Source: Lolium rigidum
Lineage: Eukaryota; Streptophyta; Magnoliopsida; Poales; Poaceae
Reading direction: 5' to 3'
NCBI RefSeq assembly: GCF_022539505.1
Contig: NC_061512.1
Span: forward strand, 252,170,510-252,234,509
DNA length: 64,000 bases
Part shown: one piece after another, positions 48,644-58,825 of the stretch
Position numbering within the stretch: the stretch's first letter is position 1
Layout of the letters: every line of letters starts with the position of its first letter
Translations under genes and position numbers: made by a program
Notes under the pieces: model-generated
The model's input: only the letters and a program-made list of their open reading frames with translations
Told to the model about the DNA's origin: nothing
Database searches by the model: none

Positions 48644-49728
48644 TCACTCCCGGTACATCCCAAGCTTCCATCCGGTCGAACGTGTCGTCCTCCTGATAGA
48701 CCCTGGAACATAAGGTCTCCCCGTTGGCTGGTAATCCGAATCCGATGATGATCCTAAGGAGAAATCAGTGTTCACAAACTGATCGTTGAGTGCATCATAG
48801 TCCACCCATCGGGTGTACTCCCCTGTAGCTCCACCATAGGTATTACCAAAACTCATACCCGACTCAACCTGTGTCGGATATCCTCCATCCACTCCTTCAT
48901 TACTAGGATAGCTCTGGTTCTGGGTTGTTGCGTCATCATTCATCTCCCCATCATAATACACGAAGTACTCGTGAGTTCCGAGATCCGATCCCCAACGCCA
49001 ACCCGTGGAATTCTCGATAGGAGTCTCGAACGCCTGGTTGTTTCCGGATTCCTCTCCGCCCTCGTATCCCCCATAGGAACTACCCAGATAGTTCCCAGGT
49101 GTAACAGGTGTAGGTTCACGCTCAAGTGGATCAATACTGATGTAGTCACCAGCTGAATAAACTGGTGTGTGCACCACATTCTCCATAGGTTCTTTCCCCC
49201 TACTCTCCTCCTTGGGTTCGGTGAATTCCTCAAGCATCGTATCAATTGCTCCTATCGGATGATGGTTCAACCGAAAGAGTAATGATATGAAGTTGCGGCT
49301 ATTATCCATATATTTTGCCGCTGCTATGGGTTTGCGTTTAGCATATTTGTAGTGGTTGAGCATGGGATCTTCTTCCTCCTGATTATGAGGAATATGGGAG
49401 AACTCGGAATCCATAAGCTCTTTTGTCTTATGTTCCCGTATGTCGGTTATGGCTCTCATAACAGCTATATGGTAGGCTGTGTTGGTTGTCCTAGCTTCCC
49501 CAGCTGGCATGACTACGCTCATTCCCAAAGATTCGGGAAGTCGCAGTCCTACCCTGCACTTGGCCAATACCGGACCATCATAGAACATGTATTTCTTTAC
49601 TGGAATCCGGGATCGCACCCAAATTCCAAGTAACATGGCTCAGTAGGATATCCGCAAGTCCTCCTTGGTATTCGTTCGAGTGTGGAATCCATAACTTTCA
49701 CGTTTCTTCCCGGTCGTGAACTTGCCAT
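48644..49728 (-). CDS. Extra ORF between PBS and gag in the Tekay element
   Basis: Product not recognised. The first ATG (49728, MASSRPGRNVKVMDSTLERI) opens a frame that reaches YLEFGCDPGF near 49612. The frame then shifts into an uninterrupted 330-codon stretch, 49636-48644 (FYDGPVLAKCRVGLRLPESL onwards), ending GWKLGMYRE. An N-terminal basic and central helical part is followed by an acidic, Gly/Tyr/Ser-rich C-terminal half with no zinc finger or membrane segment. TTTCTATTTCTACAG lies just before the ATG on the element strand and resembles a 3' splice site; another (TTGTGTTGCAG) precedes the gag ATG. Gag-pol polyproteins do not normally need this ORF, so it may be a leader or accessory protein. 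Confidence 0.6.
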
Positions 49729-49926
49729 GTTGGCTGTAGAAATAGAAAGATTATAAGATTAGTAATAATGCATCATAATAGAGATAATAAAGAATTATCG
49801 CACTAAAATATATGATTGTTGTATTCTCAATTGAATATACACCATATTTTTAGAGAATTCTTTACTAGTCCTATTTGACTCCTAACGTTTGGTCCCATTT
49901 ACTAGGTTCCAACCTAAGGTCAAAGC

Positions 49927-49944
49927 TTTTGCTCTGATACCAAC
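49927..49944 (-). other. Tekay primer binding site
   Basis: On the element strand GGTTGGTATCAGAGCAAAAG follows the 5' LTR. TGGTATCAGAGC is complementary to initiator Met tRNA. Confidence 0.88.
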
Positions 49945-52900
49945 CGTGGTGACCCCGCATACCACCGCATGTTGTAGTATGCCGTCGTTGATATAACATT
50001 CACGAAGTACCATTCCGCAAATGTTACATCCCTCAGAGTAGTACAACAGAACATAGCAGGTCCATAACTCATTCACATATTATTACAATAAACATACACA
50101 TATCGTCTCGGAGCTCCTCTTGGGTCCTAAGAGGAATACTCCTGGGTTCGAGGCGAACCCAACTTAACTTACAATACATGAGTCTCATTAAACTAAACAT
50201 TTATTTCATCGAGCAGCTAAATACTAAGAGTTCGGGCTGCTCGGATACTACTACTATCGGATATCTCTAGGCTTGATCTCCTCCGGAAGCCTCCTCGGAT
50301 CCGTAGACTATGAGATAGTCTACGCCTTCAACTCCTCCCGAGAGGTCTCGGTTCCTCGTAGCCGATGATCTCGGCTCCTTCATTGCTGTCGTAGTCCTCC
50401 TCCGCACGATTCGGACAATCTAAGCATGGGATTTAAGAGTGGTATGAGTACGAGCGTACTCAACAAGTTCATTATAGATAAGAGGTGTTTAATGCACTAG
50501 CTACGATATTAGACCGTGAAAGTCTAATACCAATGCAAGTTTTGATAAACATTTCTTCAAGAGATTGCTTTTATTTCAAAGAGCTATGTCCGTCAGCCTT
50601 CACCGGTTTACTAGAACTTCATGGAGCTCCTTTCCGGCCGCGTTCGCAGCTTCCTCATCCCGGAACAAGGAGTGACAGTCACGCTTCTTTACACTCGCAG
50701 AGGTGTGTTGCTTTACCCATAAGAGATCTTAACCTTGGTGCCAACCGGGCAGCTTTCCCGTCCACACTTCCTTTGGTGTGAGGCCCGGTATAAGGTCTAG
50801 CCAATCATGTTCCTCCGCTACCTCGAACACCCACCCTTTGTTGCATGCCCCGACCCTGGGTCCACGCCGGTGCCATTATTCCCGTAATTTCAGGGTGGAC
50901 CCCGACCACGACAACAGTCTGGGATCGAACCAAACTCCTTCGCCGGTAGCTGCAACCCATCATAGACCGCTATACCGTGGGGACTTAGAATGGGTTCCCC
51001 ACCCACAAGTTGTTCCGCAAGCCGCAACCGCTACGGTATGCACAGCATAACCGTGGGGACTTAGAATGGGTTCCCCACCCACAAGTTGCTCCGCAAGATA
51101 CAACCGCTACGGTAAGCGCATCCGTTGATGAACGAGAGGTGGAAACACTTTTGACTACTCCGTCCCACTCCGGATCTTATGGTTAACACGGATGTTACGG
51201 CACAAGAATCATCGGCGACATTTGTTGTTTAATCCTAGATGGATATAAACCCGTGCAATGGAACCTCCACCATATCAACACAATCCATGGTTCCATTGCC
51301 CACCACTTAGTCATATTCATAGTTATGAAAGTAGTGGTTTTGATTTTTGTGCAATAGTGATAACCATAATACTTTGCAAGTAATTTGATAAAAATACTCA
51401 AATGACATGAGCAAGTGATGAACTTGCTCGAACACCTGCAAAATTTTGCGGTTGGAAGGTGTGGACTGACCCTTGTCCTCTCGTCTCTGAAAAATAGCAT
51501 CATTGTCCGATAAGGGCAATGGTTAAAGAAGCAATTATGCATGATTCCAGTTTTAGGGTTTGTTCCCCCCTTCCGATGTCGTTGTTATTTTATGAGAGGT
51601 TAATACTAAGATAGATTTGGAGATACTCTATTTAGGACAAATAAAAACCTTGAAATATTGTCAAGGTGTTTTTAAAGTCCAATAGCATTAATGGACTTAT
51701 TTTTATTATTAAAAATAATATGTGTGATTTAAATCATTATTTAAATCCTCAAATTAAGACTTATCTTTAATTGTCTTCAAAAATTCTCTGTGATATTTTA
51801 TTTAGATAGAGAATTTTATGCTGATCTATTTTCATATTTTTAATTATTTTTTTAGAGCTTTTATCAATTTTCTATTGAATTTCCAAGTTTCTGGTTTTTA
51901 ATGAAATTTGGACAAGACTGATTTGCCCCTGGGCCCACCTGTCAGTGCGGCCCAGCGGTTAACCCTAACCCGAGCCGCTCGTCCGGCTCGGTCGGACGCA
52001 CCCGTCCCCTTCCTCTCGCGCACGCGCTAACCCTAAACCTTTGAGCTCTGGCGACGCACGCGTCGCCGCCCCTTCGCCGATTTTCTCCGACCAACTCCGG
52101 CCATCGCCGGCGGTGAGATGGGTATCAATCGAACCGCCGTTTGACGGCGCTTCGATTGATCCGCGTCGATCTGCTTTTCCTCGCCGCTGCTGTTCTTCCC
52201 CAACCCCTCTGTGACCTAGTCGGTTGATCCACGGCGACCTCGTCGCCGCCGTTGCTCCTGGGGACTTGGCGCGGCGGTGTGCCTCGTCGTGATGCTGCTG
52301 GGACCCGTGCGCCTGGCAACGAGCTGGCTTGGCGTGGCCATGGCTCCGCGCCGCCGTTCGACCGGCGTGTGCCGCCATGCCGCCATGGCCGTGCCCTTCT
52401 CCGTCTCATCGGTAAGCTCGCACCGCCTCCCTACTGCTCTACTGCTTGTTCTTCCTCTCTTCCTTTCCTTCTAAGCTAGCTCTGGCCACTGCTTGCTGTT
52501 CCTTGTGCCTATGCTGCTCTGTGGCTGTGCCTATTGCTGCTGCCAACATGCGCCATGGCTCCTAGCTAGTGTGCTTGCTCTACAGCTATGCGTATGCTGC
52601 TTACTGTGCTGTTACTACCATGCTTCTGTGCTTCCTAGCTATTTCTGTTCATGGTAATCTCCGGCTGTGGCCCTCCTGTGATTGCTCATGAGCATCCAGT
52701 GATGCTCTTGGCCTACTGGCTTGCTCCTATTATTTTTACTGTCACTTGGGCATACTGTGTGTGCTTAATTCTGTCCCTGGCTTGATTATATTGTACAATT
52801 TCTTGCAAATTTGCAAGAACCAGTGCACATGGGTGCTCTTCAGTGTGCTATCATTCATAGTCTTGCTCACTTGAGCATGCCTGTGGCTAAACCACACCAT

Positions 52901-54981
52901 CCCTTGATGATTTGCTTCTGTATACATTTATATAACATGTATTTGATTGTCTGCTTAGGCCATTATTCCTGTTCTGTGACCAATTAATTTATAGTGTGCA
53001 TGTGTTGATGCTAGGCTTGGCTCTAGCATGCTCGCTAAGCTCGATGACCTTATAATCATCGGATGCTTGGTGACCGATCGATGTTTCATGCTTATGTTAA
53101 GTTTGTGCTCTCCTAGTGTCTGTGTGATGCATACACTTGTGCTAGTGAATGGTAATGCTTGCTCAAGCATCATATGATGCTTGCAGTGAGCCATTGGTTC
53201 ACTGGCAAGGAGTTGGTGCTTGGTTACTGGTCTGTTTCATTTATCTGTAATTCTTTGCTTGGCTAAATAGATAAATGATGTGAGCTGTTTATCAGTAATG
53301 ATCATCTTAATATTAATAAGATTGAGCTAGAGGGATGCCAACATCTATTGGGAACCCTAGCTCCTTTTTGAACCCATCTGGGTGATGATATTTGTGCATG
53401 GCTTCTCTGTGGGATTTGGTGAAGTGGTTGAGGTGGCCCTGACAGCAAAGCTTTGCTGTTAGAGTAGCTCCCACCTTTGTTGGCTGGCTGTGATTTGGTG
53501 AATATCTCACTGGAAGAAACCATGTTGGTTTTCCAGTGCTCTTTGCTGTTGACAAACTAGAATAGACACAATCTGTCTATCTGTCTGATGGCTTGCTGGG
53601 CTTTAGGTGCTAGGTGATTTTGGATGGCTAGTTAGGGATTAATCCATGCTGGATTTCTCTGGTATTGTCACCATGCTGACATACCAATGTTCCCTTGGTG
53701 ATTTCCTTCTGGCTGATCTCCAGCTTGCTTGCACCAAAAGGCTTAGTAGCCAGATGATGATTCAAACTGGGTATTCTACCCATTTTGGCTTCTGTGATAT
53801 ATGCAAATGCTTATTTATGAGCAAACCAGGGTTTTGCTCAGGTTGATCTGTTTATACCTCACTCCAGCTCCTAGAAATGGGTGTTGGTGTAGAGGATTTG
53901 GCTTCAGGATTGTGATGTGAGCTTGCCCTGCTCCTCCTGGTTAGCCTGTGCTTGATTTCCTGCTTGTGCCTTGTTCTACAACAGTTCTAGTGGAACTGTT
54001 TTGGATAGATTGGCTGGTTGGGAAGCTTGGTGTTCTTCCTGTTCTATCTGTTCTTGGTGTTCTTACCCTGGGAAGTCCTATCGACAGAATGGCTAGGGTT
54101 TGGCTGTGAAAAGTTTATATATGCCCTCCTCCTTGCCTCTCTGGTCGACAACAGGGCCTGGTCATTTTGGTGACTCTCCCTGGCTGTGTATGTGCTGGTG
54201 GGCATGCACACTGCCTTGTGAGCTGCCTGTGTGGTTCCTGGTTGGGACTTGGTCCATTTGGTGGATCAGCTCGGCTGATCTTGATAATATCCTCTCAACT
54301 TCTCATTTTCTTGCTAACCTGCCAAAAGTGGCTTTGCCACTTGGCTTAATTCTTGTCTTGCTTTGTTTTGTGCAGGGAATCAAGAATATAACCAAGTGAA
54401 AATGAAGATCATCAGATCCAAGCTTCTTATGAAACTAGACTTGTAATTTAGAATAGGTCACTGATTGTAATCTTCTTTTTTCTTATTTGAGCAATTCTTG
54501 TAATGTGTTGTATTATTCATTTATTTCCATTATGAATATTGTAAAGACAATGTATCTTGTGTGTTAATCAATAAAGCTCAAAGTTTTCCCTAATGAGCTT
54601 TACTTTATTATAATTGTTCATATTGTTTATTTTTTATTATATACTTAATGAATTTCCTCACAATTGAATTATTTAGGTAATTATTTAATGTTTGAATTTG
54701 AAATTCAAATTCAACATTGGTTTGAATTCAACCATGTCACTTTATAAATAATTCAATCATGCAAACTCTCCCCTCTCTTCTCCAAACCCTAAACTAGTTA
54801 AGTGAGATGCAAGTTTGTCGCACTCTCGAAACCCTAACCCTGTAAGGTGTCGAGAGAGAAACTTGTCCCCCTTCGATGCAGTTTTTGTTTAAAAGCGCGA
54901 AATTTCCCCAGAATTTACCATGCAATGCATATCCCTTTCTAAAATCTACCCCTCGATCGTCTCTAAACCTGGGACATTACA
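49945..54981 (-). repeat. Tekay 5' LTR
   Basis: 5037 bp, co-linear with 38707-43769. The end beside the primer site reads CG where the other LTR has TG. Followed by target duplication CCGCC. Confidence 0.92.
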
Positions 54982-57900
54982 CCGCCCCTCAAGAAGACGG
55001 AGGTGGTCCCGAGCAGGTCGAGGCACCGGAAAACGACGCTGTTCCGGATCAGGCCGAGCCTGTCGGAGAAAGCGGAACTCCGGCTGAAGAGTCGATTTTG
55101 GGCAATCTGAGCCCAATTTCCGGGGATACCCCCTCCATGGATACTGACGAGTTCAACCGCAAGCTAGGGGAATACGGTTTCGGTGATCAGCCTGAAGTTG
55201 AATCCGCCCAGCCTAAGCAGGTACTTGCGACTGTAGCGGCGCTGGGAGAACCTGGATCAGAAGGGGCAAACACCCAATCCGACCCTCAGCCATCCCGTCA
55301 GGGATCTCCAATGTCGCGGGAGCGACCCCGTAAGGATTCTTCCTCGGAGGACCTCCTGTCGCCTGAAGAGATGGTTGCACAAGCAGGCATGGATGCAGTT
55401 TATCGCTCGGATATTCTTAACAAACCCATCACTCCCGAAGACGTAGAAGCATTAGAAGCTAAGAGACTGGAGATGCTGGCCACAGCCAAGAAGTTTAAGG
55501 ACACCGCAGCCGCCATGCTGGAGGAAAGGAAGCACGCCGCAGTTTTTGTGGAAGACTTCATCCAGCGCGAGCAGGAGGTAGACGAAGGACTGGCAAAGGT
55601 CAAGGAACTCCGAAAGCATTGGGAGGACAAGATCGTTGAAGCTCATCATGAGGTCGAAAGGGTTCGGCGTGAGTTGATAGCTCCCCGCAGGATCACCTTC
55701 GCAACTCCAACGGAGCAGCAGCCGTTCGCAACCCCAAAGGACAATATGACGAAGGCTGCAGAGATCTTGAAGAAAAAGAACGAGGAGATCGACATCGACT
55801 ACGTTCGCACGCTCGTCGCTTCAACAATGAGGCAGCAGAGCAAGGCAGACACTTCGCGCAAGTTGGAATCTAACCCGGAGCATTGCGTCTCCACTGCGCA
55901 GAAGGATGCCTACGACAATCGCCATCGAGATGACGAATCGCGAACCGGATCTTCGGAACGCAGAAGGAAAGCCAGAGAACACCCAAATCCAATCCCCGTC
56001 CCATCAAGGACGCCTCCGTCAGATCCAAGAAAGGGAAAGGATGCAATGTACTCTGGACGGGGCAAGTACCGCAACCCCTGTCCTCCGCCCAACGGTTACC
56101 CACGTCCCCCTCACCGCCGTAGTCCAGCCGGAAACACCAGGCTCTAGGGGCATGGTGGAATTGTTATCCGCGACAACGTGCTGCCCTCAAGAAACAGGAA
56201 CAGGGAGCGCACGCCGGAACCTCGCCGGAACCAGAACAACGATCGTGAGCCCGAGCCTAGGAGGAGTCGGAATGAAGAGCGCGACCCGGAGCCTCGCCGG
56301 AGCCGGAACGACCAGGGCAGCCATCGCCAAGGCGAAGGCAGCCACAGGAGCCGGAGTCAGCACCGGGAAGGCCGAGGAGAATCTGAAGGCGGAAGCAAGA
56401 AGTCGGATCGACCCCCTCGCAGGTCTCCCTTATCACCACCTAGCGGTGGCGGCGGCCGGAGATCTCGCTCTCGCTCACAATCTCCTCGCCACGGCTCGCG
56501 CGATGCGTGGGAACGCCTCAACGAATACAGAACCGACTACATCGGTCCGAAGTGCTTTGGCAGGATGATTCGAGAGGAACCAAAGCCAAGGATGAACCTC
56601 AAGCTACCCGGAAACTTGAAGCATTATGATGGCACCGAAAGGCCGGATACCTGGATAGAGGATTACTACAATGCAGTAACCTTTGCCGGAGGAACCCCCA
56701 ATATCGCCTGCCGCATGCTTCAGTTGTACCTTGTAGGTCCGGCCGGATCGGCTCGGCGACCTCGAGAAGAACTCCATCTTTTGCTTGGTTTGACCCGAAG
56801 ACTGCCTTCGAGAAACACTTCAGGGGCACCTACAAAAGACCTTCCACAGCAAGTGACTTACAAGCTTGTATCCAGAAGAAGGGAGAATCCTCAAGACACT
56901 TCCTCACGCGATGGTTGGCATGCAGGAACGAGTGCGAAAACATCGACCACACCACTGCCATGTACGCCTTCATTGGTGGACTGCAGAGAGGAGGATTGCT
57001 GAGGCATAAGCTCACTTGTTTGGCTAACGCAGATAAACTGACTTTGGATGACATGATCTCCATTGCCAGTGATCATACTGCCGCCGATGATGACGCAGGC
57101 GGTGATCTCGCGGCTCACGACAATCCCCTTACACCAACAAAAGAAGAACCGTGATAACGGCAACAGCAGCAGCCATAAACGCAAGAACCCTGATGACCAG
57201 AAGAGTGGCGGATCCGAGATGGTCGCCATGGCATTCCAACGCGGAGGTCCACGAGGCGGAAGAGGACGCGGCCGTGGAGGCGGAGCCGGCAGAGGCCGAC
57301 GGCCACGGCACCGAGGTCACCGCTGGCGGATCCCGCGCCCCGCAAACCTACAAGGAGTACAGAGACATGCCCTGCCTGGCCCACCTGGATCCGGTTACAG
57401 GGAAGTCCACTCACACCAACCGCAACTGCAAGTGGGTCAATTATTTGAAGAACGACCCGGACGCAGGATACAAGCGAGCCTGGAAGCACCGCCCACACGG
57501 CAAAGGAGGCAAGGGCAAGAACAAGGACAAAGAGGAGGACAATTCCGAGGCGATGGATGAGGATGATAACTCGCCGGATCCCAAAGCAGGGTCCGCAGGT
57601 AAATCCAACCCATTCGAGAAAAAGAGCGTGGGGGCTTACCACACCTTCCTCGGAACCCCAACAGTCCGCGCTACAAAATCAGCTATCCGGATCCTGAACG
57701 CCACAGTTCCGGCTGTGCTGCATGATGTCGAGTGGTCGGAAGTTCCGTGCACATTTGACAGGGAGGATCACCCTACCATTGTGCCAAAAGAATGCTACGC
57801 CTTGGTTGTAAGTCCCCGCATAGACGGGTATGACTTCTCCAAGTGCCTCATGGATGGCGGAGCCAGCTTGAACATCATGTACCTGGAGACTCTAGAGCGG

Positions 57901-58725
57901 ATGAACCTCACCAAGGAACAGCTCAAACACAACAACACTGAGTTTCATGGCGTGGTTCCGGGTAAGAAGGCGAACTCCCTTGGCAGCATCACGCTTCCCG
58001 TGGCCTTCGGCGATGTTCACAATTTCCGCGAAGAGAAGATCACGTTCGAAGTTGTGCCCTTCAAGAGCTCCTACCACGTCATCTTCAGCAGGCCCACCTA
58101 CCACAAGTTTCACGCAAGAGCGTGCTACATCTACAACAAGCTCAAGATTCTGGGTCCTAATGGTATGATTACCGTATCCGGAGACTACAAAAAGGCTCAT
58201 GAGTGCGAGTTGGGCGAAGCTCACCTTCGCGAGTACGTGATATCCGGAGAAGAGGCGAAAGGCTACGGAGCCGCGGTGGATCCGGCCGAAATGCAGACCA
58301 CCAAGAAGCGGATCTCCGAGCACAAAAACTCCTTCAAGGCCGCGATAGAGACCAAGAAAGTCAACTTCAAGGAAGGCGACGATTCCAAGCGGGTCTCAGT
58401 CGGAGCCAACATGGATCCCAAATAGGAAGACGCGCTCGTCGAGTTCCTCCGCGCTAACATGGATATCTTCGCATGGCAGCCTTCGACATGTCCGGAGTAC
58501 CAAGGGAACTCGCTGAGCACTACCTCAACATAAATCCGGGGGCTAAACCGGTGAAGCAAGCTATGCCGCGCTTTGGAGACAAGAAGCGCCGCGCCATAGG
58601 AATGGAGTTAGCAAAGTTACTAGAGGCAGGTTTTGTAATAGAAGTTATCCACACTGATTGGATCGCAAGTCCCGTCCTTGTACCCAAAAAGAATACTGAA
58701 ATACTAAGAATGTGCATCGATTACT
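54982..58725 (+). pseudogene. Tat-lineage Gypsy gag-protease-RT, continued
   Basis: Continues the frame of 38284-38706. A Glu/Pro-rich and coiled-coil region (MLEERKHAAVFVEDFIQREQ) runs to TAG 56145-56147. The same frame resumes with Arg/Ser-rich sequence and the gag core (LKHYDGTERPDTWIEDYYNA, 56620-56680). A frameshift at 56740-56755 moves it to the frame of ACRNECENIDHTTAMYAFIG. Further shifts near 57100 and 57300 lead to YRDMPCLAHLDPVTGKSTHT. Protease with LMDGGASLNIMY (D-G-G site) at 57850, TAG 58423-58425, another frame break near 58490, and RT start (PRFGDKKRRAIGMELAKLLE, CIDY) cut by the assembly gap. Sequence style is Tat lineage (RIRE2/Retand-like). Not functional as assembled. Confidence 0.87.
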
Positions 58726-58825
58726 NNNNNNNNNNNNNNNNNNNNNNNNNNNNNNNNNNNNNNNNNNNNNNNNNNNNNNNNNNNNNNNNNNNNNNNNNNN
58801 NNNNNNNNNNNNNNNNNNNNNNNNN
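58726..58825. other. Assembly gap, 100 N
   Basis: Exactly 100 N, the conventional size for a gap of unknown length. It cuts the RT of the Tat element on the left and opens inside a Tekay-type LTR on the right. RNase H, integrase and the first 1.9 kb of the LTR are missing here. Confidence 0.98.

Larger units (their letters stand above)
38707..54981 (-). mobile_element. Tekay/Del-type chromovirus (Gypsy) with 5-kb LTRs
   Basis: 16,275 bp on the minus strand, flanked by perfect target duplication CCGCC (38702-38706 and 54982-54986). LTRs 49945-54981 (5') and 38707-43769 (3') begin TGTAATGTCCC on the element strand. Internal order: primer site, an extra ORF, gag with two zinc knuckles, protease, RT, RNase H, integrase and chromodomain-like C-terminus, purine tract AAGGGGGAAAGG. 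RT before integrase makes it Gypsy. The C-terminal region and very long LTRs fit the Tekay/Del chromoviruses, whose chromodomain directs integration to heterochromatin. Several frameshifts and TAG stops are present as assembled, some possibly sequencing errors. Confidence 0.93.
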
